A stretch of 64,000 nt of DNA from Bidens hawaiensis. Lineage: Eukaryota > Streptophyta > Magnoliopsida > Asterales > Asteraceae. The position numbers and the translations under genes were made by a program. Positions within the stretch are counted from its first letter, which is position 1, and every line of letters starts with the position of its first letter. The notes beneath the pieces were generated by a model. The model did not search any database and was not told the DNA's origin. It saw only the letters and a program-made list of their open reading frames with translations. The stretch lies in contig JAIQDT010001728.1 of assembly GCA_021521415.1 (NCBI GenBank), forward strand, positions 124,001 to 188,000, read 5' to 3'. Shown in pieces: positions 10,921-23,171 of the stretch.

Positions 10921-11721
10921 CGAAGTGTCGTTACCTATCACCAACCAATATGCCACAATTTTGTTGTTGGTTGTTTCCTTTAACGTCGTCTACAAACCTG
11001 GATCGTTCATTATCGATTACAATGTCTTTGAAAAGGTACTCTAATTAGGTGTCAAAATGACTAAATCCAATACATATAGCTAATTTATTTTTCAAGTGTG
11101 AATCTGTTGTGGTGATAGAGGAAGATCATAAATGTAGAATTGGGGGTGAATTTAGGGCTTTCGTTTTTGTGTGTGTGCCTCTAATTCTATTTAGGCTTAT
11201 TTGAATTGCATGCTGACCTTTTTTTATTATCTAAAGTTTTGTTGGAATGACTAAGAGATATGTGTATAATTTATAAAATTGAATGTTTCATCACCATGAC
11301 TATGTTTCTTATAAGGTTAGATGATATTCTAGACCACAAGATTAAGTTACAACTTTCTCATCACTTACAGAGTAAGTTTCTTATATCATTTAGATCTTTA
11401 TTCAGTCAACTCTCCATTACACTTTTTTTACTTTTATATTTATAACAAGTAAAACATTAAACCATTTAAAAACAAAAGAACTTAATAAATTGTGCCAAAA
11501 AAATACACTTGGACCAGGAAATAGCTTTTATAAAAAAGCCCATGTAATAGCTTATAAAAAAAGCCCATGTTGTAAAACAACAAACAGGCCAATAGCCATA
11601 GCTTTTTCTTCATTGTGAATATGTAGTCTATACAACAGATATCAAGCACACACCAAATGAATATGCAAGCTTATCCCCCACTTCAGATGGTCATCTCTCT
11701 CACTCGCGGCCGCTAGAGGAG
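10921..11721. other. Spacer without recognised gene
   Basis: From 10930 to 11034 a plus frame is open (AACGTCGTCTACAAACCTGG region) and ends at AAAAGGTACT, which could be a splice donor, but I cannot name a product. A short tandem pair (TATAAAAAAGCCCATGT-like) lies near 11530-11572. Otherwise AT-rich. Confidence 0.4.
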
Positions 11722-12552
11722 CAGTGGCGGCCCAACCTTTTTAGTGGCCTGAAGCGAATTAATATATATGAGGTCTTTTTTCCAAAATATATATATTTTT
11801 TTTACTTACGGTCATAACACGTCGAAACGTGATGAAATTAACTAATAAGATTTTATATGGAATGTTGTTTTAGCTACTCCGATTCAAAATCGACAATTAT
11901 AAGACAGATAAAAAGAACTTTAACATAAACCAACTAACGAACTTAGTAGATTTAATGAATGAGAAAAAATTACGCCAATAATCAACTAAGAAAAAATCTT
12001 GAATTATGAAATTAAACATTGAATCATGAAAGATTGATGAAAATAATCAAATTTTAGAAACCTTAACCCATGAAAGTCCGTTGATAGTAAGGGTCAATTA
12101 CGTATATCATATAATAATATAATATAACACTCTTAAAAAGAAACAATCAAACTGACCAACACGATAAAGTATTTTTTAAAATATAATAGCGAACATGTAT
12201 TCAAATCAAATTTAATATACTCCAATCAAATAGGGAACTAAGTATTAGAAATATAAAGTACACATTGTAGAAAGTAAAAATATATAAATAAATAAAAAAT
12301 TGGTTGCACAAAAAATAAGTTGTAAGAAAGAAAGAATGAAAGGACATGGAGGGGATTCAATCCCATGCTCTTTGTGGAAGGAAATAGATGGGAATACCAG
12401 TGCAATGCAGATTGATTATTTGATAAAACTCAAATAATGCAACTGTATATTAATATCAAAGTTAAAGGAATAATTTTGTTCTAAAATGGGTCTCACAATT
12501 TTGAGAGTCTAAAGCTAGGGCTTTAGTTTCATATACTGTTGGGCCGGCCCTG
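11722..12552. mobile_element. Non-autonomous hAT transposon, 831 bp
   Basis: The left end CAGTGGCGGCCCAAC and right end GTTGGGCCGGCCCTG form an inverted repeat (13 of 15). The flanks TAGAGGAG (11714-11721) and TAGAGGGG (12553-12560) are an 8-bp duplication with one change. The interior is AT-rich and non-coding. Confidence 0.9.
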
Positions 12553-13001
12553 TAGAGGGGCACGCGTTATCATTCGTGTCTCATCTGGCTGGCTGGCTTT
12601 GTGGTGTACACGACCAGCGTGGCAAGGGCTGGCCACTAGTGCCCCCTGTTTGCTGGCCAAGGTGCTTCATTCCTTAAATGTCAAGGGTTCAAATCCGATG
12701 ACAAACATCGGTTAAGCATGTGACTTAATAAAAAATCTGGCATCAAGAGACGAGGAAGTGTATTTTACAACAGTCGAAACTTAAGGGGTGTAAAATGAAT
12801 AATACAATTAATTAACCTGACGTGTCAAGACCCTACCATCCGGTGCCAGGTGTTTCCTTCTGATTGGTCGAAACACTCGTCTTCCACGTAACGAAAATCT
12901 CCGGTCAGCGGTCAGTTTTTTAAATCACAGTTTACGGAATAAGTGCGTGTTTCAGTGTGTGTACTGTGTAGGTTTACACCGGCAGAAGATTATAACCGAA
13001 G
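12553..13001 (+). promoter_or_regulatory. Upstream region of the Canopy-like gene
   Basis: It contains an inverted CCAAT box (TGATTGGTC near 12861) and an ACGT-core motif (CCACGTAACG near 12886), then the leader to the ATG at 13002. A GGTTCAAATCC string near 12688 resembles a tRNA B box and might mark a SINE, but no A box was placed with confidence. Confidence 0.35.
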
Positions 13002-15739
13002 ATGACGGCGGCGTTGCGACGGTTGATCTTCGCCGTGACTGTATTCGTGGCTTTATTATCATTTGCTCATTCGATTCATGATAAATGCAGAGCGTGTAAT
13101 GCCGTAGCTGTAAGTAAATAGTAATCAATTACAATTCGTTCGTTTTAGGTTTTGTAATTGTCCGATCTGGTTCTTATTTCGTATCTAATTATTGCTTTTG
13201 GTAAGATTGGAGAAATTGTATGAATCCTTACAGAGCAAAATGCACAAATATTAACAAATTAGTTTTTCAACTTAATACTTGGTTCTGTCATGAGGTAGGT
13301 TAGGTAATTATAAACTTAGACACAAGTAACTAGTAGATTTAACTTTTTTTGGTAATACTCGTAACGAAAATAGAAGTAAGTATCTGAATGTCTATTAAAT
13401 AGTCTGTGATAACTAATTGGGGGTGTACACGAGCGGAGCCGAGAATAGGCTCGAGCTCGGCTCGTTTGACTTACCGGTACTTGAGCTTGGCTTATTTCGA
13501 GCTCTATTTCTAAAGCTCGAGCTCGACTCTGGAATCAAATTTATCAAGCTCGAGCTCAGCTTAGGTTTGGCTCATTTACTATTTATTGATTAATTCATAT
13601 ACATTTTTAGTTATATTTATGTGTTTTGATAAAGGCGTTAACAAGCCTAAGATCAGCTCGAGCTCGTGTGTAGTACCTTAAACGAGCTAAAGCTCTCGAG
13701 CTTGGTAGTGTAATGTAAAATTAATAGAAAAGAGTTGAATGTTGAAACTTAAAATATGCTAAGCTCGTTGAGGCTTGACGAGCCTAAACCATCTTTCCAT
13801 ACAAAGCTTGAGCTCAGGCCCGATAATTAAACGAGCTTTATTTGAGGCTCAGGAATGGCTCGGGCGCGATAAGGCTCGGCTCATTTCGAGCTTTTTATCG
13901 ATCCGATCTGGAGTGGCTCTCTAGCAGCTCTGCTCGTTTGCGCCGCTATCTGCAATTCGTTCTAGCAATCTGGAACTAGATTTTGCGTGAATTGAGCATG
14001 TGACCCTATAAGACTATAATACAAAGTTTAAATTGACTAACTGGTGAGTTTTTTAGTTGGAGATTGATGAAGAGATGTATTGTTTAGAATTAAAATTAGG
14101 TTCCACGGTTTGTTTTGTTAAGAACAAAGCTTATCATAGGTGCTATAATGTGAACTTTAACTTTTATCTACTGGAAGTTGAATTTTAATACATGCACATT
14201 CTTAGTGACACACCTTAAGTGAGCCTTTATGGTAAAATTATGAATTGATCAACTGGTTTTAATTTTGCAGGAGGAGCTGGAACACGGAATGATAAAGGTA
14301 TGTCTTTCTGCTTTCTTTCAAATGCATTATTTCATTCCCGCATCATACTTTTTATGAAGAATTTATAACATAAATCCTATGAATTTTCTATTAATATTAA
14401 TTTTACTTTTTGTATCTTTCTAGGAGAAGCCAAAAAGCCATCTGGACTTGAGAAACCGATTGGACTCCAAAGGTCAACGCCAAGGAAAAGTGATAGATTA
14501 CAAGTAATATATCAAAATACTTACCACTCTGTACTAAAGCTAGAAACTTTTGCAGTGATCAGATGAACCAACATTTGTTTACTAAATTAACTAACTTTTG
14601 TTATACAGAGTCAGTGATCTGAGAGTGGTTGACCTCCTGGATGGGCTTTGTGATAAGATGCAAGACTATACTCTTCAGAAGGTGCGTGCTTAAACATATC
14701 ATATATCTAATATTAATTAATTAATAATTGCTTAAACATATATATCTGATATTAACAATGGTGCTTTGTGGCCATTTATGCAGGTAGATTCAAATAAAAG
14801 AATATGGATGAAAGTGGATGACTGGGATAACATCACTAGCAGTATGTATTGGTGAAACTTCTTTCAGTAACTTGTCTTATACAGTTATAGTTTAGCTTAA
14901 CAGGACTATATTATCCCTAGTGACTAAACCAGCATGATTGTTTATGTAAATGCTTTATATATTTTACAAAAAAGGTCTTTTCTCGTGTAAGTTTTCATTT
15001 CATTTTCCAGATAAGCAAGAACTGCGGGCTTACTCAAAGGAGATATCCTCTTATTGTGGAAGGTGAGATATGAAATCAATCTACCAAAACATATTCAATC
15101 TTGTATGTTGTTTACTTGTAAAAATATACCAGCATGTTTAATTTGTTTTGTATACCTGTTCCAGATTACTTGAGGAAACCGAAGATGACGTGAGTCTATG
15201 CTTTCTACAACCTGTTTTATAATTAAATTTTGAATTAATTTAGCACCTTTTTATGATTAAATTTTGAACAAAAGATGGTACGTGACAATATGGTCCGGAC
15301 GGTATTCAAAATTTATCTGGACCATATTGGCGCGTTACTCAACATGTCTTGACCTGGAGCATTTTATTATTTTTTTTTCTTATGTGCTTACTCGTCTGTT
15401 ATGGTTCATAACCGCAGCTGGCAGAATTGATAAAGAAAGGATCGGTTAAAGTAGGAGGGGTGAGCAAAGTTTTATGTCACAACCTTAGCAAACATTGCAG
15501 CTCATCCTCAAGGTAAATTTTAAATCTTTTGGTGATTGGGTTCATTTTTATACTTGATTATAAAATGATTTTATGCATTAAAATACAATTTGCATGATTT
15601 TTAAATTTTTTTATTATAAAAGAGATAAAACATAACCATGGCTCGAAAGAGAGAACCTGATGTCTTAATGTTTGTCTGCAGTCATAAGCATGAGTCGAGC
15701 CACGATGAAGAAGATGATGAAGTTCATGGTGAACTTTGA
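13002..15739 (+). CDS. Canopy/MSAP saposin-like ER protein (TLR4-regulator family, DUF3456)
   Basis: Nine exons: 13002-13109, 14271-14297, 14424-14503, 14609-14681, 14784-14841, 15011-15062, 15165-15189, 15418-15512 and 15682-15739. All introns are GT-AG. The joined frame is 576 nt, or 191 residues, close to plant homologues. Residues 1-24 look like a signal peptide. The mature part has six cysteines (CRAC, DGLCDK, SSYCGR, VLCHN, KHC), the saposin-like pattern of the Canopy family. The core includes LDLRNRLDSKGQR and LDGLCDKMQDYTLQK, well conserved in plants. The acidic, histidine-rich tail ends EVHGEL, which resembles a KDEL/HDEL retention signal with G in place of D. Animal members are ER co-chaperones; the plant role is poorly known. 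Intron 1 carries a GAGCTCG word-repeat element. Confidence 0.92.
13425..13930. repeat. GAGCTCG word-repeat element in intron 1
   Basis: Starts GGGGGTGTACACGAGC and consists of loosely spaced variants of CTCGAGCTCGGCTCG on both strands. The start resembles the ends of the hAT-like word elements at 16485 and 17967, but the right terminus and target duplication were not found. Confidence 0.55.
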
Positions 15740-16139
15740 GAACCTGTGATCATGGAATGGTATGAACTGCTCGTGAAGACGCGAAGCTAAAGAACACTTA
15801 GGAATTACTTTACAATATACATTTTGTAAGCTTTGAACCCATTGTACGAGTTCAATATGTGAACAATTTAGACCGAAAACAGGGCACATCTTTTTGTAAT
15901 CTTCGTATTTTTATTAATTGATCCAGTTGAGTAACCTAAATTTGGTTCATAACACATTCCAAGCCACAAAAACATTTCTTGATATGGGAATTTCTGACAT
16001 GAAGTTAATTAGGTTTTTGGTTGTCATGTCTAACTTGTTTTAATACACACGGGTTGTGTTTGGCTTGACCTGTTTGATTTAACATGTCAACTTACGACAC
16101 GTTTAACCCATTTATTAAAAACACACTAGCCTGATTAAC

Positions 16140-17000
16140 GCATTTACAACTTAGTTTTAAGCTAGCCAAACTTGAGCTCGACTAGGCTCGAACTCGGCTT
16201 GGTTCGAGCTCTATTTCTATAGCTCGAGTTAGATTTTGAGTAGTTTCTCAAACTTCATTTCGGGTTGTTTATAATTTATAAATTAATTTTTACATTTTTA
16301 ATTATTTGTTAAATACGGTGTAATTATATTTTTACGTGCAACCTAATATATATTATTTAGTTCGGGTTTTCATACTTTATACACATTATATAAATATATG
16401 TTTAACATATTAAATACAAATTATATAAATATATGCTTGTTTAGATTCACGAGATGACTCAAGCTCAATAAGTGAAGCTCAAACTAGAGATGTTCAAAAC
16501 GGTTTGGGACTAGGAACCGGAACCGGTTCCTAACCGGTTCCTATATTCAAAACCACCTTTTAAACCGGTTCCAGGCTCGAACCGGTTAGGGAACCGAACC
16601 GGTTCTCCCACCCTCGGACTCCTAACCTATCTAACCGGTTCTTACCGGTTCCTAACCCGGTTCCTGTACCGTAACCGGTCAAAAAACGGCTATTTTTGAC
16701 CCCAACGGTCAAAAAACGGCCAAAAAAAACGGTTAGGAACCAGTTCCGGTTCGGTTCCGGTTCCTACCCGCCCCCACTCAGAAATGCAAGAACCGGTCAC
16801 GGATCATCGGGTTGAATCAGATAGGGTCCGGTTCCTAAAAAAAACGGGTAGGAACCGGTTCGGGTCCTGTTCGGGTCCACCGGTTCGGTTCCAGGAACCG
16901 GTTTTGTTGATCATATCTAGCTCAAACTCAGGCTTATTTTTTAAACAAGTTTATTTTTGGGCTTAAGCTCATTTAAGCCTGATTCGAGTTTTTAGAGAGT
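16140..17000. repeat. Second GAGCTCG word-repeat element, interrupted
   Basis: Two parts, 16150-16484 and 16928-16990, share the words GAGCTCG, GCTCGAACTCGG and AAGCTCA. They are separated by the CCGGTT-type element 16485-16919. The outer ends are not defined. The sequence from 15740 to 16140 holds the 3' end of the Canopy gene and an AACCCGTTT-type word region (16020-16140). Confidence 0.5.
16485..16919. mobile_element. hAT-like word-repeat element (AACCGGTT type), 435 bp
   Basis: The left end TAGAGATGTTCAAAAC and the reverse complement of the right end TAGATATGATCAACAAAAC match. It is flanked by a perfect 8-bp duplication GCTCAAAC at 16477-16484 and 16920-16927. The interior is dominated by degenerate copies of GGAACCGGTTCCTAACCGG. 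The 8-bp duplication and TAG.GNTG ends point to the hAT superfamily. No protein frame of interest. Confidence 0.88.
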
Positions 17001-17009
17001 GGGTCTAGA

Positions 17010-17369
17010 ATGGCAAACGATTGGGTGTTCGGCTCGCTATATACAACTTGTATTATACCGCCCACCAACCCGTTTGATACGTTTAGATATATGTGTAGAT
17101 GTGGTGTGCTCATGTTACTCTATTTTAAGTATGTCCGGATTATGGTTGATGTTTTTAACACAAATAATTTAACGAGCCGTATTTGGTTTATTAAAACAAT
17201 TCAACCTGTCAACCCACCAGCCGACATGATTGACGCCTCTATTTGATACCACATATATTCCCGAAACGAGTACAAAAAGATCGATAATTTCGGACTTCCA
17301 TCATATTTTCCCAAAACAAGTACACGCGTTATAAACATAAAGTTTCACAAATTACCATCTAAAGCACCC
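17010..17369. other. Spacer between the convergent Canopy and PP2C genes
   Basis: Contains fragments of word-type repeat (ACCCGTTTGATACGTTTAGA region) and the PP2C 3' end. A 78-codon plus frame (17010-17246) has no family features and is taken as chance. Confidence 0.45.
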
Positions 17370-18897
17370 TTAAGAAAGTTTTAACCCTTCTAAACAAACA
17401 CTCCTATGTCCCATTTGAGATTGAATCTCAATCCAAGGTGGTGGATCTGGTGAAAAACATATCACAATCACCGTTAAATTGTCACACGTATTCCGTTTAA
17501 GCGCTTCACAAACGAGCACTCTCGAGCATCTTTCCGGGTCATTATGAATCATTAATTCCTTTCGGGCTATTGTCACCGCACATTGACTACTCATGACATC
17601 CCACAAACCATCACATCCCATTATCAGAAACTCATCATCTTCCATCAATAATATTTCTTGCAACTCCGGGTCCGCACTTAATGGGCACGCAGAGCCTTTC
17701 GGGCCTTTCATGTGCCAATCACCGAGAGCTCGGGACACTGATAATTGACCGTTTAAGTACCCGTCATAAATTACACCACCGAGCTGTTCGATTCTATGCT
17801 TTTCTGATATACTGTTCGGTTTGTGGTCGTTTGATAATTCTATTGCTTTGCCTCGTTTTCCTAAAACCGCTCGACAATCACCAGCATTTGCAACTATCAT
17901 CGTCCTGAACAAATACAGATTAAAAATTAAAGACATATACTGAGATGTATTTGTGTGAATACGAACTAGGGTGTGCATGAAACCTAAAAACCCGATCTAT
18001 AACCGAATAAACCAAAATAAACGAACCATACAAAACCCAACTGTTTGGTTATATGTTTTAGTTGAAACCGAACTTTTAGTTTGGTTTCGCATGTAAATTA
18101 ACCCAAAAAAACAAATCGAACAGAATTTATTGTTTTTCATTTTGAAATTTAATTAATTTATAAAAGTTTAATAAATAGTGTAATCCAAACATTTTAGCCC
18201 AAATGTATAAAAAATATTAATTGATAATAATAAAAAAAGATTTAGGCTCAAATTCATTATTTTGGGCCATTTTTTTTCTTGCCAAAGCCCAAAATAATAA
18301 AAAAAATTGAAACGATCGTATTCAAAATTTCAAAAACCGAAATTTCGGTTTTTGGTTCGGTTTGAGCATAAAGTTGACCCCTAATATGAATGAGTCAATT
18401 TGACTTATGTTACATTACAAAGGAGTCACACGCGCGGAAAGTCAACCAAAGTGAATTTTCAATGCAAAAATTTTCCATTATATTCAAACAAAAACTAGAT
18501 TGTAACTAAATACTTGGCACACTAATACTTTCCAAAAAGATTATATATTTTGGACAAAAAGTGTTCTTGGTCAACCTAACTAGAAGCCACCCAATTTGAC
18601 CGTCACTCGGCTCACTTGACCGAATGACCGGGCATGTATGAAAACAAGAAGAGGCTCACCTACCTTCCAAAAACAAGAGTGGTCAATGCAGTGGTTCCTG
18701 AAGATATATCAACATTACTGTTTTCTGCAAACGCTTGATCGACTTTTATGTATGCATTTCTTATCGCTTTTCTCAAACAACCCGGGAACTGCGGTTCCTC
18801 AGTTATGAACCTCAATATGTTCTTTCTAGCATACACTGCAGCATCCGTTCCACCATGCCCATCAAAAACCTGTTCACATCAAATCACAACCGTTAAC

Positions 18898-18936
<39 letters not shown>

Positions 18937-19967
18937 AATTTACTGAAAATCACAAACATTTGATTTGTTTTAATGTACATACTCCATAGAATGCTCCGAG
19001 TGGAGGTAAGCCTTCTATCGTGTCTAAATGTTCTAGAAGGTTATCTACACATAAATGTTCATCTTCCATGTATTCCTTTGGTCCTTTTTCGGCACAACTT
19101 CCTGATCGAATCATCACCGGATTATATTCAGAATCCCCAATAATCCCAAGGTCAAAGTCCTAACAGAATTACTTACAAAAGTCAATAAATGATAACATGA
19201 ATGAAAAACTAAAAACCTTGACAACATAATTACATGTTTCAGTCAAGTTTTCAAAACTAAAATATAGGCCTGTAAAGAATCGAACGAACGCGAACGGAGC
19301 ATGTTTGTGTATGTTGGCTTATAATTAACCAGACAAAAGAGCAGACTCGAACAAAGTTTTTTTTATCGTTTGTTAAGAAAATGAGTGTGTTTGTGTTTAT
19401 TTATGTTCGTTAGCTAACAATATAAACGAAAAGTTCATGAAAGTAAGCGGACAACATAACTAAGGTAAACCAACTAAAAGTGAATGTGTGTTGGGCCTAA
19501 AAAGTAATTAAAACTATAATAAATTGTAATGGGCCTACAAAATTTAAATGAATATATTAAAGAGCATAAAGAACAAACTTAAACAAATGCAAACTATTCA
19601 GCGTAAATGAACGAACATAAACGAATTTAAATGAACAAACATTCACAAAATGAATGAACAAAGCATATGCTCACGTTCTTTCATTTAACTAAATGAACAA
19701 ACTTTTTTATTCATGTTCAGTCGTTTATTAAATTAACGAACTTCCCGTTGAACAGTTCACAAACAACTCACTGAAAGTTCGTTAATATACCAGATTTGAA
19801 GGCGGCAACATGCTCATGCTACGCCGAACAACCGACAAATGTCTTGGCGGTTTCCCAACCTCCGGGTCCGAATTCTTCAATCTTTCTTCCACCCCAGAAG
19901 AAATATTATTATCAAAACCATCTTCTACAATCACACAAGATGGTGAAAAACCATTGCCAGCAGCCAT
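17370..19967 (-). CDS. Protein phosphatase 2C, PP2C27-like
   Basis: Four exons on the minus strand: 19967-19791, 19159-18983, 18869-18664 and 17904-17370. All junctions are GT-AG; the joined 1095 nt encode 364 residues. It is a metal-dependent Ser/Thr phosphatase of the PPM family. Visible motifs: [31 protein letters not shown] (metal-binding DG), [35 protein letters not shown] and CDNLTVIV. The order and wording match the Arabidopsis PP2C27 group. The last exon stops with GLKLS, whereas one fewer A in the A run near 17374-17376 would extend it by about eight family-like residues, so the C-terminus is probably frameshifted. Intron 1 holds an AACGAAC-type repeat, intron 2 a TA microsatellite and intron 3 a hAT-like element. 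Confidence 0.93.
17967..18383. mobile_element. hAT-like word-repeat element in PP2C intron 3, 417 bp
   Basis: Begins TAGGGTGTGCA and ends GTTGACCCCTA, inverted termini of the TAGGGGTG type. The flanks ATACGAAC (17959-17966) and ATATGAAT (18384-18391) match at six of eight bases, both differences being C/T. The interior is built from variants of AACCGAA / TTCGGTTT. Confidence 0.72.
18902..18930. repeat. (AT)n microsatellite in PP2C intron 2
   Basis: A run of about 14 AT units inside the intron between the second and third exons. Confidence 0.9.
19266..19770. repeat. AACGAAC word-repeat element in PP2C intron 1
   Basis: Starts TAGGCCTGTAAAGAATCG and ends near GTTGAACAGTTCACAAAC. It is filled with variants of AACGAACATAAACGAA on both strands. 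The left end fits the TAGG.nTG terminal type, but no target duplication could be confirmed. Confidence 0.55.
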
Positions 19968-20408
19968 ACTTAAACACCAAACAAATATATACAAAACAAA
20001 ACAAAACCCACAAAATTCTTCCCAATAGTAATCAAAACAACTTCATCTTTCTCTTTAATATCATTGCAGGTTCAGTAATCTGCACAAAACCCATGATCAT
20101 TTCTTGAAAACCCATTAAAAAGTCTTGATTTTGAATCAATTCGTGGCGAATTGAAATATGATTGTGATGGTTTTGTTGGTGTCAAATGCCACCCAATTTC
20201 GGAAACCCTAGAAACCACTACTTGAAGTGGTAATAAGCAAGAAAGGGTAAATTTGCCAAAAGAGTGTTTATTTATGAAATGATTAGTTACATTTGCACCC
20301 CTTATATTCATGAATAATTCTTTAGCACCCCATTGACTATCAAATTCTCAATTAGTGCTTAGTTGTTTTATTTTTTAAAAATTATAAAGATGAATTTCAA
20401 TAATTCTT

Positions 20409-20905
20409 CGAGCTATTGACTGGTGTTAATCCTAGTTAAAGAAATGTATAAGGAAAGTCCTAACTTTCAACATAATTTTCTTCTACTGAGCTATTTTCTA
20501 ACAAAATGTAACCTGATTAGTTTTTATGACTTGGATGATAGTGAAACCTACCTCCATTTTCATACTCATTACCAAAAAACCTAACCCTATTTGGCTAAGG
20601 ATATTTCACAAACCGACAATGTTGTGTGGTGTGGTGTGATGCGACGATGGTGGTGATGATGGGTGGTGTGGTGTGGTACCAAGTAGTGGTTGTTGTCTGG
20701 TATTGAATATGGTGGTGGGTCCCACCATCTATTTTCTGTTAGATTATTTTGATGTGGTGGGACTTACTATCATCCACATCATAGAAAATAACTGGGTTAG
20801 ACTTCGTTAAAAAAAACTTAATGAAAGAACATAAGTTGAAAGTTGGGACTGTTCTCATACATTTATTTAGTTGAGATTAGCGTCAGCTAATAGGCCAAAG
20901 TTTGA
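20409..20905. mobile_element. Inverted-repeat element with about 75-bp termini
   Basis: The left arm (20409-20485) includes GCTATTGACTGGTGTTAATC and CCTAACTTTCAAC. The right arm (20822-20902) is its reverse complement at roughly 75-80 percent, including GTTGAAAGTTGGGACTG and GATTAGCGTCAGCTAATAG. The core (20610-20700) is a GGTGTGGTG-rich stretch. The layout suggests a Mutator-like or other non-autonomous element; no target duplication was seen. Confidence 0.6.
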
Positions 20906-21082
20906 AATTTCAAAACGTTTTTTTAAGACTCAAGGCTTTAATTATTAGGACAAAGATATATTGATATCGTAAAGATCTATCTTCATGTTGGATTAAGTGA
21001 GATCATAAGATTGCCATCAACTTCAGTTTTGTGTCATGATGGTCCATGTAGGTTTTGAATTTAACAAGAATAAATACATATA

Positions 21083-21907
21083 CCTATACTAATAAAATAA
21101 AATAATTTTGACACGTTGCATTCTGATATTAACTCTCACTATCAAATTCCCGTCAAAATCACTTCTCTTCTATTGATGGAAAAGAAAAAATTTTTGGTTC
21201 TAAATATAGAATTGATTATAAATTCAACAAACCGTATTAATTGGTCAATCTCCATTGATTGAATTATTAATGTCATAAATTATATTCTAAACATACTTAA
21301 TACAATAAAATTATTAATATAATTATTACGTGTCTAAATATATTTTCTTTAAAATTGAAATGTCTATATAAAGGAGTTTATGTTTAAAGAGTACATTAAC
21401 ATTCAACTTTTTTGGCATCTTCATATTAAAGAAAACTATAATAATTTTTATCAATTTTTTTACCAATATTTAGTCTTAAAAAATCATAGACAAATATTCC
21501 ATTATTTATATTTATTATAAGACTATTGTGATAGTTGAACAATAGTGTGCTTATAAGGACAACATGAAAGTTGTTTAAAAAAAATATGTTGTTGATTTGT
21601 CTATGGCCGGTTATGGAATGTATAACATTTTTGTGAAAAACTTTTTCTATATTTTTCACATCGAGATGCCTCATTATTTTAAATGTTGCTTCCAGTGGCA
21701 TTGCTTCATTATTATATACCGATAGTAGAACAACCTATTTTCGATTTAAAATTCAAATATTTTCGATGATATAAAACAACTATATTTGTAATACATTTTT
21801 TACCATAATATAAGAGACTTAATTATCTTTATTTTATTTGTATTAAATTATTCAGTGTAATTTATACATTAATTTATCCCGTGTAATACACGGGTTTCTA
21901 AAGCTAG
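21083..21907 (+). mobile_element. Non-autonomous Helitron, about 825 bp
   Basis: The 3' end has the hairpin CCCGTG-TAATA-CACGGG followed eight bases later by CTAG at 21904-21907, then a host T. The 5' end CCTATACTAATAAAATAAA follows a host A and differs from the usual TCTATACTAATA by one base. No inverted repeats or target duplication, as expected. The interior is AT-rich; a 91-codon minus frame (21426-21701) has no recognised domain. Confidence 0.82.
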
Positions 21908-22960
21908 TTTATAATAAACGATGTGACATCTTCTAGATGTGTTTTATTCGTATGTTGTAACCATCTTACAACAATAACATGTGTATACGTGTTTGAACAC
22001 TTATATGTATGTATATTGGATATTCAAATTTAATTTGAAAATATTAAAAAAGTTAATAGTTATAATTATTGTTTTTCTCAAATTAATTAAGTTGAGCGGT
22101 GTTTTTAAACACATTTTCTGTAGCTCCATTACTCTTAGTGGGATAACGTCTTTGTTTTAGACATTTTAATTTCTTTGACTGTCTCATTCTTCACTCATTG
22201 TGGATTTGATGAATTTGTTTGATTGTGGGAATAAGTGACGAACATGATATATATATATTTTTATATAAATTTTATAATGAAGATGATGGATTTGTTTAGA
22301 TTTGGATTATAAATTTTGTTGGACTAAGATGATAAAGATGCCTAATTTTGCACTACAGTCTATAGTCATGAATATATGCTTTATTATTATTATTCTAAAA
22401 GTTTTGTCCATTTTACCCTTCATTTTATAGTGAACTAAACGGTAAGAGCATCAGAAATATGAGATTTTTGGGGTGTTTTTAAGGAAAAAGAATATGATGT
22501 GAAAGAGAGAGAGTATGCTGTGGAGGAGAGAAGCTGTAGTTAGATTCTTAGTGAAGAATATACTACTAATGTATTCGTGAAATGAATAGGAGGAGAGAGG
22601 AGAGAGAATAAAGGAGAGATGGGGGTATTATTGTAGGCTCAGAGGCATTTAGGTATTCAAAAACGTCCACAAAAACACCTTTTATTGGTGATGGTTTAAT
22701 GAGAAGAGACTTAATATTTATATAAAAATCCTGCAAATTAGATTAAAATTTTGAAACAAAAAATTGTTTTTTTAAGATACCAAAAAATTAACTTAATCAT
22801 AATATCACACGTTAAAAAACACCGTTATCTTCTTCTAAAAATTAACTTAACCATAATATCATAGGTTAAAAACAACGTTATCTTAATCTAATTTTATCTA
22901 TGATTTCAGGCCAAGTGGAGACATCCAAATACTTTAAGTTGAAAAGAGAGAGGTGTTAGC
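21908..22960. other. AT-rich spacer
   Basis: No gene seen. Contains purine-rich GAGAGAG stretches (22500-22620) and a repeated TTAACTTAA.CATAATATCA phrase (22789-22808 and 22845-22863). Confidence 0.5.
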
Positions 22961-23163
22961 TAGAGGTGGGTAAAACCGTTTTTTTTAACCGGAACCGTAT
23001 AATGATAGGTTCCGGTTTAGTCAACAAAAGTCAAGAATTCGGTCGGATAGGAATCGGTTCTGAGTATTGTCGGTTTTTGACCGAAACCTGGTTCGGGTTG
23101 AAGGTCAAGCTAGTAGGACCGGTTCCTGGTAGGGTCCAAAACCAAGTGTTTCTCCCACCTTTA
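22961..23163. mobile_element. Short hAT-like word-repeat element, 203 bp
   Basis: Left end TAGAGGTGGG, right end CCCACCTTTA, inverted with one mismatch. Flanks GTGTTAGC (22953-22960) and GTGTTAAC (23164-23171) match at seven of eight bases. The interior carries CCGGAACCG / GGTTCCGG words like the 16485 element. An open plus frame across it (22966-23229) is a by-product. Confidence 0.8.
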
Positions 23164-23171
23164 GTGTTAAC

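Noticed and set aside
12670..12720. tRNA B-box-like GGTTCAAATCC suggesting a SINE
   Set aside because: No matching A box at the right spacing and no poly-A or T tail with duplication was found.
19796..20107. 103- and 72-codon plus frames at the PP2C start
   Set aside because: Antisense shadows of PP2C exon 1 and its leader.
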